Program-made: the position numbers and the translations under genes
Shown: positions 1 to 7,923 of the stretch, piece by piece
Layout: each line of letters starts with the position of its first letter
Position numbering within the stretch: position 1 is the first letter of the stretch
Assembly: GCF_001665625.1 (NCBI RefSeq)
Contig: NZ_LZSY01000146.1
Span: forward strand, 1 to 37,267
DNA: 37,267 nt
Direction: 5' to 3'
DNA from: Mycolicibacterium peregrinum
Lineage (GTDB): Bacteria > Actinomycetota > Actinomycetes > Mycobacteriales > Mycobacteriaceae
Notes under the pieces: model-generated
What the model was told of the DNA's origin: nothing
The model's input: only the letters and a program-made list of their open reading frames with translations
Databases searched by the model: none

Positions 1-546
1 CTGCCGGTCGCACCACTGACCACCGGGGGGTCCGGCGGCGGCGGGGGATCTGCATATGCAAGGGGCGCAATCGCTACAGGGGCCAACATGCAGACTGCAG
101 CCAGGGGGGCAAAACGACTCAACATGCGTGAACTTGCGCCTCTCGTGGTTTTGGGCCCTGCGTTATGCGACGCGCCGTGGTCGTCAAAAATCAAAGGGCC
201 CAAGGAATCTGTCGCGACGAATCATGAACCGGTCGCGTTTCGGTTTGGTGAACAACGTCCCAACAGTTGCCACCTCATTTCCGTCGAGCTGGAATCGCCG
301 AACCTGTGAGGTTGCTGGGAAATAGCGTGTGCTGCAGCGCATTACATATATGAGGCATCGGCGGGTGCGGCCGGCGCACAATGGACGACCGTTAGGGGGA
401 ACGGGTTGGCCTGCAGTTCACCTTTTGGACATGTGGACCCTCGACGGTGAGGTGCATCCGGGGGGGACGGCAGATGCGTCGATGAGGCGCGGACGTCAAC
501 TGTGGCGCCTTGGCGTCGAACTGCTATCCGACTGACGGAGGAATCG
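1..546. other. Left-edge stretch without a convincing gene
   Basis: No gene is supported here. One plus-strand frame is open from base 1 to a stop ending at 309. Its first twenty or so codons are Gly-rich and could be the last residues of a gene lying to the left, but the later part reads like non-coding sequence. An AT-richer patch around 340-352 could belong to a promoter for the next gene. No RNA gene, insertion sequence or repeat was seen. Confidence 0.4.
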
Positions 547-1140
547 TTGAGGTCGTCTCAGGTGTACGAGCGAGGCGTGGCATCGTTGCTCATTGCCTTC
601 AGCATTGGGTTTGGTTCCGCGCCCGCCGCGTTCGCGGAACCCGGCGATGAGGCGGGCGCACCGGGGCCGGCGGCGCCCGCGGTGCCCGAGTTGCCGCCGG
701 TGACGGCGGGTGTGCCGGTTGCGGGTCCGGTGCCGGTGCCGGTTGCGAGTACGGATGACCCTGGCGTGCCTGCGGTTACGGCTTGCTCGACGTTCGCCAA
801 CGCGCTCGATTCGGCATCGACCTTCTACGGCGATTTCGCCGATTCGATCGAAGGTGTGGAGCGGCCCGACTACGGGGATCCGACCATCAGTACGACGAAC
901 ACCAGTGGCCGGACGGCGCTGCGCGAAGCCGCCGCGTCGGCGATGAATGCCGCAGGCACACCGGGACTCTCGCCCGACATTGCCAACCCGATGCGCTCAT
1001 GGTCTTTCGGTGCCACCAAGCTGCTGCTGAAGATGGGGCTGCGGACCGGCGGTCAATCGCTCAACGACACGGCGACCCAGCTCAACAACGATGCCAACAA
1101 CGCGCAGATGGCCTGTGCCGCCGCGGGCACACACGCCTGA
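547..1140 (+). CDS. Secreted Pro/Ala-rich protein of unknown function
   Basis: This is an exported protein of about 197 residues that I do not recognise. A TTG start at 547 is chosen because GGAGG at 537-541 precedes it; a GTG at 562 is a possible alternative. The N-terminus has a hydrophobic core (residues about 9-25) ending in AAFAEP, a typical signal-peptidase site. A Pro/Val/Ala-rich linker rich in PVPV and PAAP follows, then a compact C-terminal domain of about 120 residues. That domain has one Cys near its start and one near its end (ACSTF and MACAA), which could form a disulfide outside the cell. The next gene is also exported but lies 113 bases away, so an operon is uncertain. Function is unknown. 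Confidence 0.72.
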   Translation: MRSSQVYERGVASLLIAFSIGFGSAPAAFAEPGDEAGAPGPAAPAVPELPPVTAGVPVAGPVPVPVASTDDPGVPAVTACSTFANALDSASTFYGDFADSIEGVERPDYGDPTISTTNTSGRTALREAAASAMNAAGTPGLSPDIANPMRSWSFGATKLLLKMGLRTGGQSLNDTATQLNNDANNAQMACAAAGTHA

Positions 1141-1253
1141 CGAAGTGCCAATCACGTTGGAATGATTGGGTAATCGCGGCTCGGGCCGGCACCTGCGATC
1201 TTTGAACATTCACCCACCTGCGCGGTGCACTGTGCCTCCAGTAAAGGATTACC

Positions 1254-1928
1254 GTGATCCGGCTTGTGATCTCGTTGGTTGCGCTCGTGCTGATGGCCAC
1301 CAGTTGTTCCGGTAACGGCGACACAGTCCCGGGGCCGCCGAAGGACGTGCCCAAGTCGGCACTCGAGGGTCTGCTGCTCAGCACCGAAGAGGTCAACACG
1401 CTGATGGGGACCGACGGGATGACAGCGCACCCACCGGTCACGGAGATGAGCGACCATCGCAACCTGCTGCCCAACCTGAACTGCCTGGGCGCCTGGCAGG
1501 TAAACGAGTCCGCCATCTACGGGGATCACTGGGCCGCGATGCGCCAGGTGCTGCTGCGGGCACCGGACAATGACAACTGGGAGAACCTTCTGGTGCAGTC
1601 GGTGGTGATCTTTCCGTCTGCGCAGGACGCCGACGACTTTCTTGCTCAGTCGGCGGAACGCTGGTCCAAGTGCACCGACCACAAAGTGAACATCACGCTC
1701 AACGGTGAACCGCTGCCCAAGTGGAAGAGCGGCACGCTCACCAGAACCGAAGACGAACTCACCCTGCCGTTCACCCGCGTCGACGGTGACCAGACCCGCG
1801 ACTGCCAGCGCGCGCTGGCCGCCGCCGCGAACCTCGTCATGGACATCCAAGCGTGCAAGCCGGCGGGATCCTCAGTGACCCAGGCAGCCGACGTGGTGGA
1901 CAAGATCAAGGCCGCGATGCCTCGATGA
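1254..1928 (+). CDS. Lipoprotein with PknH-like extracellular sensor domain
   Basis: This is a predicted cell-surface lipoprotein of 224 residues. The GTG start at 1254 follows AAAGGA at 1243-1248. The first 17 residues are a hydrophobic signal ending at a lipobox-like ATSC with Cys18 as the likely lipidated residue. The mature part resembles the PknH C-terminal or extracellular domain family shared by the PknH kinase and several mycobacterial lipoproteins. Supporting points are the opening LLLSTEEVNTLMG, a central NLNCLG, a CTDH segment and the closing DCQRAL and ACKP. The four downstream cysteines fit the two conserved disulfides of that fold. A ligand cannot be named. The assignment rests on motif pattern and length; family membership is likely and the exact role unknown. 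Confidence 0.8.
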   Translation: MIRLVISLVALVLMATSCSGNGDTVPGPPKDVPKSALEGLLLSTEEVNTLMGTDGMTAHPPVTEMSDHRNLLPNLNCLGAWQVNESAIYGDHWAAMRQVLLRAPDNDNWENLLVQSVVIFPSAQDADDFLAQSAERWSKCTDHKVNITLNGEPLPKWKSGTLTRTEDELTLPFTRVDGDQTRDCQRALAAAANLVMDIQACKPAGSSVTQAADVVDKIKAAMPR

Positions 1929-1960
1929 GGAGTGCTGACCACGGGGTAGTCTGAGCCACG

Positions 1961-2191
1961 CAGCTGGTTTGTCGGCGCCGGGACGTTTACGGTGCCGACA
2001 TCGAGCGTCGCAGGCTGATCGAGATGCGACGTGAGAGGGAACCCGGTGAGAATCCGGGACTGTCCCGCAGCGGTATGCAGGAACGACCGCCGTCATCAGC
2101 ACTGGCCCGCAGAAATGTGCGGCTGGGAAGCGACGGCCAGTAGGAGCACGGTCCACGTGCGTGCCTGTGAGTCCGAAGACCTGCCAGCCGT
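1961..2191 (+). promoter_or_regulatory. Cobalamin (B12) riboswitch upstream of metE
   Basis: The conserved cobalamin-aptamer core is visible. GGTGAGAATCC lies at 2045-2055, followed by an ACTGTCCCGCAGCGGTA segment and, at the 3' end, the B12 box AGTCCGAAGACCTGCC at 2170-2185. The closing CCAGC near 2184-2188 can pair with GCTGG near 1963-1967 to form P1. Two peripheral hairpins are visible between (GTCGGC/GCCGAC and CGTCGCA/TGCGACG). Known biology: in mycobacteria this RNA represses the B12-independent methionine synthase when cobalamin is present. About 140 bases separate the aptamer from the metE start. I see no clear intrinsic terminator, so control of translation is the likelier mode (inference). 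The outer boundaries are approximate. Confidence 0.93.
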
Positions 2192-2331
2192 ACCGGGCGC
2201 GCCGCGTCCGGTGGTTCATCGCCTCGCGGAATGGGCAGTGGCCGAAAGCGGTTCACTCGTGGCGGGTGGCTGCGTTCGGCTCGGTGTCTCCTGGCGGTGG
2301 CCATCCTCTTCGTACGTTGAAGGACCTCGTC

Positions 2332-4605
2332 ATGAGCACAACCGCAACACCCTTTTCCGCCACCATTCTGGGGTCACCCCGAATCGGGCCCAATCGTGAA
2401 CTCAAGCGTGCCGTCGAGAAGTACTGGGCCGGGCGGATCGATCGCGCCGAACTGGAGTCCGTCGCCGCTACTTTGCGCCGCGACACCTGGAAGGCGCTGG
2501 TCGCGGCCGGGCTGGATTCGGTCCCGGTCAACGATTTCTCCTATTACGACCAGGTGCTCGACACAGCGGTCCTGGTCGGTGCCCTGCCGTCCCGGGTCGA
2601 CGGCATCGCCGATGACCTCGACCGCTACTTCGCCGCGGCTCGCGGGAACGACGACATCGCGCCGCTGGAGATGACCAAGTGGTTCGACACCAACTACCAC
2701 TACATCGTGCCCGAGATCGGGTCGGGCACCACCTTCGCGCTCAACCCGGCGAAGATACTCGGTGAGCTGGAAGAGGCGGCAGCCCAAGGTGTTCCGGCTC
2801 GCCCGGTGGTGGTCGGCCCGATCACGTTCCTGGCCCTGTCCAAGGCGGTCGAGGGCGCCGACGCTCCCACGGCCAGGCTGGACGAGCTCGTCGGTGTGTA
2901 CGCCGAACTGCTCGCGGTGCTCGCGGACAAGGGCGTCACGTGGGTACAGATCGACGAACCCGTCCTGGTGACCGACATCCTCGACAATGCTGCCGAGCTG
3001 GCTGAGCGCACATACACCCGGCTGGCTGAGCTGGCGAAGCGGCCGGCGATCTTCGTCGCGACCTACTTCGGTGCACTCACCGACGCATTGCCCGCTCTGG
3101 CGCGGACGCCGGTCGAAGCGATTGGCATCGATTTGGTGGCCGGATCTGCCTCGGCGCTGTCAGCGGTTCCCGAGCTTGCGGGCAAGCTGCTGGTGGCGGG
3201 CGTGGTCGACGGGCGCAACATCTGGCGTACCAATCTTGAAAGCGCGCTGCACACTCTGACGGCACTCCCCGGAAATGCCAAGGCAGTTGCAGTTTCGACG
3301 TCATGCTCGACTCTGCATGTGCCGTACACGCTCGACCCGGAAGACGGTCTCGATGGCGCACTGCGCAGCTGGTTGGCGTTCGGCGCCGAGAAGGTCTTCG
3401 AGGTGGCGACTCTGGCGGTAGCGCTGCGCGACGGCGAAGAGAAGGTGGCCGCCGAGATCGAGTCGTCCAACGCGGCGGCCGCGTCGAGAGCCGGCGATCC
3501 CCGGCTTCACAACGACAGCGTGCGGGCTCGGCTGGAGTCCGTCCTGGCGGGCGGCATCAGCCGCGGTGCCGCCACCGAACGTCGCAGGGCGCAGGATGAG
3601 CGGCTCAGCCTGCCGTCGCTGCCGACCACCACAATCGGCTCGTTCCCGCAGACCGTCGACATCCGCAAGGCGCGGGCGGCGCTGGTGGCCGGCGAGATCG
3701 ACGAGGCCGAGTACCGCAACCGGATGCAGGCCGAGATTGAATCGGTGATCCGGCTGCAGGAGCAGCTTGGGTTGGACGTGCTCGTGCACGGTGAACCCGA
3801 ACGCAACGACATGGTGCAGTATTTCGCCGAGCAGCTCGACGGCTTCTTCGCCACCAAGAACGGGTGGGTCCAGTCGTATGGCAGCCGTTGTGTGCGTCCG
3901 CCGGTGTTGTTCGGTGACGTCACTCGTCAGCAGCCGATGACGGTTGACTGGGCTACGTACGCGCAGTCGCTCACCGACAAGCCGGTCAAGGGCATGCTCA
4001 CCGGGCCGGTGACCATCTTGGCTTGGTCTTTCGTCCGCGATGACCAGCCGTTGGCCGACACCGCTTTTCAGGTCGCCCTGGCAATCCGGGACGAGACGGT
4101 GGACCTGCAGTCGGCAGGTATCGCGATCATCCAGGTCGACGAGCCCGCGCTACGCGAACTGCTGCCGCTACGCACCAAGGACAAGGAGGCCTATCTGAGT
4201 TGGGCGGTCGACGCGTTCCGGCTGTCCACCTCCGGGGTTGCCGACTCCACGCAGATCCACACCCACCTGTGCTATTCGGAGTTCGGTGAGGTGATTGGGG
4301 CGATCGCCGACCTGGATGCCGATGTGACGTCGATCGAGGCGGCCCGATCGCATATGGAGGTGCTCGATGACCTCAACGGCATCGGCTTCTCCAACAGCGT
4401 CGGCCCGGGTGTGTACGACATCCACTCGCCCCGGGTGCCCGGGGTCGACGAGATCGTCACATCATTGCGGGAGGCGCTCAAAGCCGTTCCGGCCGAGCGG
4501 CTCTGGGTCAATCCCGACTGCGGTTTGAAGACCCGGACCACTGATGAGGTGACCGAGTCGCTCAAGCATCTGGTCACCGCTACCGCGAAGGTGCGCGCGG
4601 GGTAG
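2332..4605 (+). CDS. metE: Cobalamin-independent methionine synthase MetE
   Basis: MetE transfers the methyl group of 5-methyltetrahydropteroyl-triglutamate directly to homocysteine in the last step of methionine synthesis, in the cytoplasm. The protein is about 757 residues, the normal two-barrel length. The ATG at 2332 is preceded by GAAGGAC at 2319-2325 and opens with the expected N-terminus (SATILGSPRIGPNRELK). The C-terminal zinc site is visible: His645 and Cys647 in HTHLCYSEFGE and Cys730 in NPDCGLKTR. The second barrel starts near TTTIGSFPQT. The open frame runs further upstream through the riboswitch, but that part is leader RNA, not protein. Regulation is by the B12 riboswitch, so the enzyme should be made when cobalamin is scarce. 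Confidence 0.97.
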   Translation: MSTTATPFSATILGSPRIGPNRELKRAVEKYWAGRIDRAELESVAATLRRDTWKALVAAGLDSVPVNDFSYYDQVLDTAVLVGALPSRVDGIADDLDRYFAAARGNDDIAPLEMTKWFDTNYHYIVPEIGSGTTFALNPAKILGELEEAAAQGVPARPVVVGPITFLALSKAVEGADAPTARLDELVGVYAELLAVLADKGVTWVQIDEPVLVTDILDNAAELAERTYTRLAELAKRPAIFVATYFGALTDALPALARTPVEAIGIDLVAGSASALSAVPELAGKLLVAGVVDGRNIWRTNLESALHTLTALPGNAKAVAVSTSCSTLHVPYTLDPEDGLDGALRSWLAFGAEKVFEVATLAVALRDGEEKVAAEIESSNAAAASRAGDPRLHNDSVRARLESVLAGGISRGAATERRRAQDERLSLPSLPTTTIGSFPQTVDIRKARAALVAGEIDEAEYRNRMQAEIESVIRLQEQLGLDVLVHGEPERNDMVQYFAEQLDGFFATKNGWVQSYGSRCVRPPVLFGDVTRQQPMTVDWATYAQSLTDKPVKGMLTGPVTILAWSFVRDDQPLADTAFQVALAIRDETVDLQSAGIAIIQVDEPALRELLPLRTKDKEAYLSWAVDAFRLSTSGVADSTQIHTHLCYSEFGEVIGAIADLDADVTSIEAARSHMEVLDDLNGIGFSNSVGPGVYDIHSPRVPGVDEIVTSLREALKAVPAERLWVNPDCGLKTRTTDEVTESLKHLVTATAKVRAG

Positions 4606-4618
4606 CCCGGTGTCGGGG

Positions 4619-5296
4619 TCAGCTCGTGGCGGTCTGAGCGTTGAGCCAGGCCGCCAACGAGCGCCCGGCCTCCAGGACGTGGCGCTCGGCGATGGTGCGG
4701 GCGGCCTCGGCGTCCTTGGCCTCCAGGGCGTCCAGCAGCTGCTCATGCTCGTCGAGCGAGTGTTTCTCATGCTCGGGAAACACCGTCAGGAAGTTCGACG
4801 GCACCACCCGTGCGGCCTGTCGGATCTGGGTCAGCAAGCGAGGGGAGTGGGCGGCGCGGTGAATCTCCTGGTGGAACAGCCAGTTTGCCTCGCCGATGCT
4901 GTCCTCGCCCGACCGCCGGGCAACGTCGGCGGCCAGTTCGCGTAGCCGGGCGAGTTCGTCAGGTGTGATTCGTTCGGCCGCCCAGGCGGCGGCCTGCCCG
5001 GTGAGGACACCGAGGATGGTGAAGCTGTCGGTCACGTCTTCGGACTTGACGCCGATGACGGTGATCCCGCTGCGGGGAGCCACCCGCACCAGCCCTTCGA
5101 AGGACAGTTCCAGCAGCGCCTCCCGTACCGGGGTGCGGCTGGTCGCGAACTCTTCGGTGATGGCATCGAGGTCGATGCGTGACCCGGGCGCGAGCACGCC
5201 GGTGATGATCCGGTCGCGCAGTTCGCGAGCCGCGCGCTCGCGAACGGTGCCCGAGATGTCAAGCGGGGTCATCCGTGCAGCGTACCGATCCGTCAA
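4619..5296 (-). CDS. GntR-family (FCD) transcriptional regulator
   Basis: This is a DNA-binding repressor-type protein of 225 residues. The N-terminal winged helix is clear (ELRDRIITGVLAPGSRID, then TSRTPVREALLELSFEGLV), followed by an all-helical FCD ligand domain containing FHQEIHRAA and the late RHVLEAG segment. FCD domains usually bind a small organic acid, often through a metal held by histidines. The TTG start at 5296 is chosen because AAGGA (5307-5303 on this strand) precedes it by six bases; an ATG at 5272 would give a protein eight residues shorter. The gene is divergent from the monooxygenase operon. A perfect 16-base palindrome lies just upstream of its ribosome binding site, which suggests that it controls both itself and the operon. 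Confidence 0.9.
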   Translation of the reverse strand: MTDRYAARMTPLDISGTVRERAARELRDRIITGVLAPGSRIDLDAITEEFATSRTPVREALLELSFEGLVRVAPRSGITVIGVKSEDVTDSFTILGVLTGQAAAWAAERITPDELARLRELAADVARRSGEDSIGEANWLFHQEIHRAAHSPRLLTQIRQAARVVPSNFLTVFPEHEKHSLDEHEQLLDALEAKDAEAARTIAERHVLEAGRSLAAWLNAQTATS

Positions 5297-5310
5297 ACAT
5301 CATCCTTGAT

Positions 5311-5326
5311 ATCTGATATATCAGAT
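5311..5326. promoter_or_regulatory. Probable GntR operator, perfect 16-bp palindrome
   Basis: ATCTGATATATCAGAT is a perfect inverted repeat in the 44-base divergent gap between the GntR gene and the monooxygenase gene. It ends two bases before the putative -10 box of the monooxygenase promoter and lies just upstream of the regulator's own ribosome binding site. A bound dimer there would block both transcripts. Assignment to the adjacent regulator is inference from position and symmetry. Confidence 0.8.
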
Positions 5327-5328
5327 GT

Positions 5329-5334
5329 TAGATT
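5329..5334 (+). promoter_or_regulatory. -10 box of a probable leaderless promoter
   Basis: TAGATT fits the mycobacterial TANNNT -10 consensus and ends six bases before the ATG at 5341. No Shine-Dalgarno sequence stands in the gap. Transcription would therefore begin at or next to the A of the start codon, giving a leaderless mRNA. Confidence 0.6.
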
Positions 5335-5340
5335 CCGAAC

Positions 5341-6699
5341 ATGCGGACAGATCAGATGGCGCTCGTGGCATTCATGCAGGCAGGAAGCACCTCGGTATAC
5401 GCAGGTTCGTGGCGTCACCCAGCGACCGAGCACGGCTATCTCGATGCGTCGTATTACGCGAAGGTCGGCCGGCAGCTCGAAGAAGGTTGCTTCGACCTGA
5501 TGTTCTTCGACGACCGCCTGGCGATGCCCGGGATCTACGGTGGCTCGGTGGACGAGGCGGTCCGCTATGGGGCCCGGCCGGTCAAGCTGGATCTGAGTGT
5601 CATCCTCGGAGTGCTCGCGCAGACGACGTCCCACATCGGACTCGGTGCCACCTACTCGACCACCTACTACGCCCCATTCCACGTCGCCCGCACCTTCGCG
5701 ACGCTGGACCATCTGTCCCGCGGGCGAGCGGCGTGGAACGTCGTCACCTCGGTCAACGACAGCGAGGCGCAGAACTTCGGTCTGGAATCCCACCTCGGTC
5801 ACGACGAGCGCTACGACCGCGCCGACGAGTTCCTCGACGTGGTCGCGGGCCTCTGGGACACCTGGGAGGACGGCGCGATCCAGCACGATCGGGCATCTGG
5901 CTACTACGCCGATCCGGGCAAGGTGCACGAACTCGGCCACGTCGGCCGTTACTTCTCCTCGCGTGGCCCGCTGACCGTGCCGCGCACGCCGCAGGGGCGT
6001 CCGGTCATTCTTCAGGCCGGTTCGTCGGGCCGGGGGCGTGAATTCGCCTCACGCTGGGCAGATCTCATCTTCACCGGCGATCCTGGCATCGATGTGGCAC
6101 GCGAGCATTACAGCGATCAGAAAGCGCGAATCGCCGCCACCGGGCGGGACCCCTCATCGGTGCGGATCTGTCCGATGGCCTACGCGGTGGTAGGTGAGTC
6201 CGAATCCCATGCCAAGGAACGTGAGGACATGTTCCTCAACGACCTGGTGGATCCGATGGCGTCGCTGACCCTGCTGTCGGAGTTGATGAACTACGACTTC
6301 GCCCAGCACGATCTCGACGACCCGGTGACCGATGAGCTGATCGCCTCGGTCTCGGGCATCCGGGGCCTGGTGCAGAACCTGCGCGCACATATCGGCGGGG
6401 ACAAGGTGACGGTGCGCGACCTGGCGGGACATCGTGCCACCCTGCTGCAAGGCCCACGCTTCGTCGGCACCGGAACGCAGGTGGCGGACCAGATGGAGGA
6501 GTGGTTCACCAGCGGCGCCTGCGACGGATTCGTCATGGCCGCAACGCATTCCCCGGGATCCTACGAGGACTTCGTCCGGATGGTGGTGCCAGAGCTGCAG
6601 CATCGGGGATTGTTCCGCACCCAATACAGCGGGTCCACTCTGCGTGACCACCTGGGTCTGGATCGGCCCGCCGGCGCACTCACCAGGTCCGCGTCGTAG
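5341..6699 (+). CDS. NtaA/DszA-family FMN-dependent monooxygenase
   Basis: This is a 452-residue two-component flavin monooxygenase of the bacterial luciferase-like superfamily, in the nitrilotriacetate monooxygenase/DszA/SnaA subgroup. These enzymes use reduced FMN from a separate reductase and oxygen to oxidise C-N or C-S compounds. Family marks are FDLMFFDDRLAMPG near residue 55, RYGARPVKLDL, TYSTTYYAPFHVARTFATLDHLS, the subgroup signature GRAAWNVVTSVNDSEAQNFG, ERYDRADEF and PVILQAGSSGRGREFASRWAD. No flavin reductase is encoded nearby, so it must come from elsewhere. The gene heads an operon with a CoA-transferase and a CitE-like lyase, behind the GntR operator. The substrate cannot be read from sequence. 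Confidence 0.92.
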   Translation: MRTDQMALVAFMQAGSTSVYAGSWRHPATEHGYLDASYYAKVGRQLEEGCFDLMFFDDRLAMPGIYGGSVDEAVRYGARPVKLDLSVILGVLAQTTSHIGLGATYSTTYYAPFHVARTFATLDHLSRGRAAWNVVTSVNDSEAQNFGLESHLGHDERYDRADEFLDVVAGLWDTWEDGAIQHDRASGYYADPGKVHELGHVGRYFSSRGPLTVPRTPQGRPVILQAGSSGRGREFASRWADLIFTGDPGIDVAREHYSDQKARIAATGRDPSSVRICPMAYAVVGESESHAKEREDMFLNDLVDPMASLTLLSELMNYDFAQHDLDDPVTDELIASVSGIRGLVQNLRAHIGGDKVTVRDLAGHRATLLQGPRFVGTGTQVADQMEEWFTSGACDGFVMAATHSPGSYEDFVRMVVPELQHRGLFRTQYSGSTLRDHLGLDRPAGALTRSAS

Positions 6700-7893
6700 A
6701 TGGGCGGCATGCTCAGCGGGATTCGGGTGCTCGACCTCGCCACGCTCGCGGCGGCCCCCCTGGCCGCGACGTATCTGGGCGAGTTCGGAGCTGATGTCAT
6801 CAAGGTTGAACAGCCCGGGCAGGGTGACCCCATCCGCACCTGGGGCAACCAACGTGACGGTGTCGGGTTGATGTGGAAGTCAGTGTCCCGCAACAAGAAA
6901 TCGGTGACCGCCAATCTGCGGGTGACCGAAGGCCAGGATCTGGTGCGGCGCCTGGTCGAGAAGTCGGACGTCGTGATCGTCAACACCCGGCCGCAGACAC
7001 TGGCCAAATGGGGTCTGGATTACGAGTCGTTGCGGTTGGTCAACAATCGTGTCGTGATGCTGCACATCACCGGGTACGGACTGTCCGGGCCCAAGAGCGA
7101 GCGCCCCGGGTTCGGCACACTGGGCGAGGCGATGAGCGGATTCGCCCATGTGACAGGCGAAGCCGAAGGTCCGCCGACTCTGCCCCCATTCATGCTCGCC
7201 GACGGGGTGGCGTCGCTGAACGCCGCCTATGCCGTGATGATGGCGCTCTATCACCGCGACGTGCACGGCGCCGGTGGTCAATTGATCGACATCAATCTCG
7301 TCGACCCGCTGGCTCGACTGCTGGAGCAGAACCTGTTGGGGTATGACCAGCTCGGTATCGTTCCGCGCCGCGCAGGCAATCGCTGGGACATATCAGCGCC
7401 CCGCAACACCTATCGCACGTCCGATGGGCGTTGGCTGGCCATGTCCGGAAGTTCGCCGAGCCTGGCATTGAGGGTATTCCGCGCCATCGGACGCGATGAC
7501 CTGGTGTCCGACGACGATTTCTCGGATCCTCAGCGCCGGTTGGCGCGCGCCGCTGAAGTTGACTCGGTTGTCGCGGAATGGGTTGCCGCGCATACCTTGT
7601 CGGAGGCAATGGCGGTGTTCGACGCTGCCGAAGTGGCCGCCGCGCCAGTGTACGAGATCGCCGATCTGGTGGCTGACGAGCAACTGCAGCATCGTGGAGT
7701 GTTCGTATCGGTCGCCGACGACGAACTCGGCGCCATGACGGTGCAGGCGCCGGTCCCGAGATTCTCGGGGAACGCCGGGAGGGTGGACTCGCTGGGCCCC
7801 CGACTCGGTGAACACAACGCCGAGGTCTACCACGAGCTGTTGGGTCTGACAGCTGAAGAAATCGATCACTTGCACACCGTTGGTGTGCTCTGA
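6700..7893 (+). CDS. Class III (CaiB/BaiF) CoA-transferase
   Basis: This 397-residue cytoplasmic enzyme moves CoA between carboxylic acids. The start of the fold (GIRVLDLATLAAAPLAATYLGEFGADVIKVE) and its closing regions are typical of the family. Asp168, in LADGVAS, sits where the catalytic aspartate of formyl-CoA transferase (Asp169) lies. The ATG directly follows the stop codon of the monooxygenase gene, so the two are translated as one operon; an internal ATG at 6709 is an alternative start. In context it probably activates an acid released by the monooxygenase, making the CoA ester that the next enzyme cleaves. That order is inference. Confidence 0.92.
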   Translation: MGGMLSGIRVLDLATLAAAPLAATYLGEFGADVIKVEQPGQGDPIRTWGNQRDGVGLMWKSVSRNKKSVTANLRVTEGQDLVRRLVEKSDVVIVNTRPQTLAKWGLDYESLRLVNNRVVMLHITGYGLSGPKSERPGFGTLGEAMSGFAHVTGEAEGPPTLPPFMLADGVASLNAAYAVMMALYHRDVHGAGGQLIDINLVDPLARLLEQNLLGYDQLGIVPRRAGNRWDISAPRNTYRTSDGRWLAMSGSSPSLALRVFRAIGRDDLVSDDDFSDPQRRLARAAEVDSVVAEWVAAHTLSEAMAVFDAAEVAAAPVYEIADLVADEQLQHRGVFVSVADDELGAMTVQAPVPRFSGNAGRVDSLGPRLGEHNAEVYHELLGLTAEEIDHLHTVGVL

Positions 7894-7923
7894 CACTCAG
7901 TTATGCAAAGGAATTCACATCTC

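Noticed and set aside
56..535. Several small open frames at the left edge as genes
   Set aside because: They overlap in different frames, lack ribosome binding sites and have no recognisable composition or motif.
1645..1680. CGGAAC followed by CGACCA inside the lipoprotein gene, resembling the ECF promoter
   Set aside because: The spacer is 16, not 17, the site is inside a coding sequence and no start codon follows it sensibly. It serves as a reminder of chance background.
2038..2062. GGGAAC in the riboswitch leader as a seventh ECF promoter
   Set aside because: No CGAC(C/T)A follows at the right distance, and these bases belong to the conserved aptamer core.
2161..2331. N-terminal extension of MetE through the riboswitch
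   Set aside because: The frame is open, but the codons coincide with the B12 box and leader. The conserved MetE N-terminus begins right after the ATG at 2332, which has a ribosome binding site.
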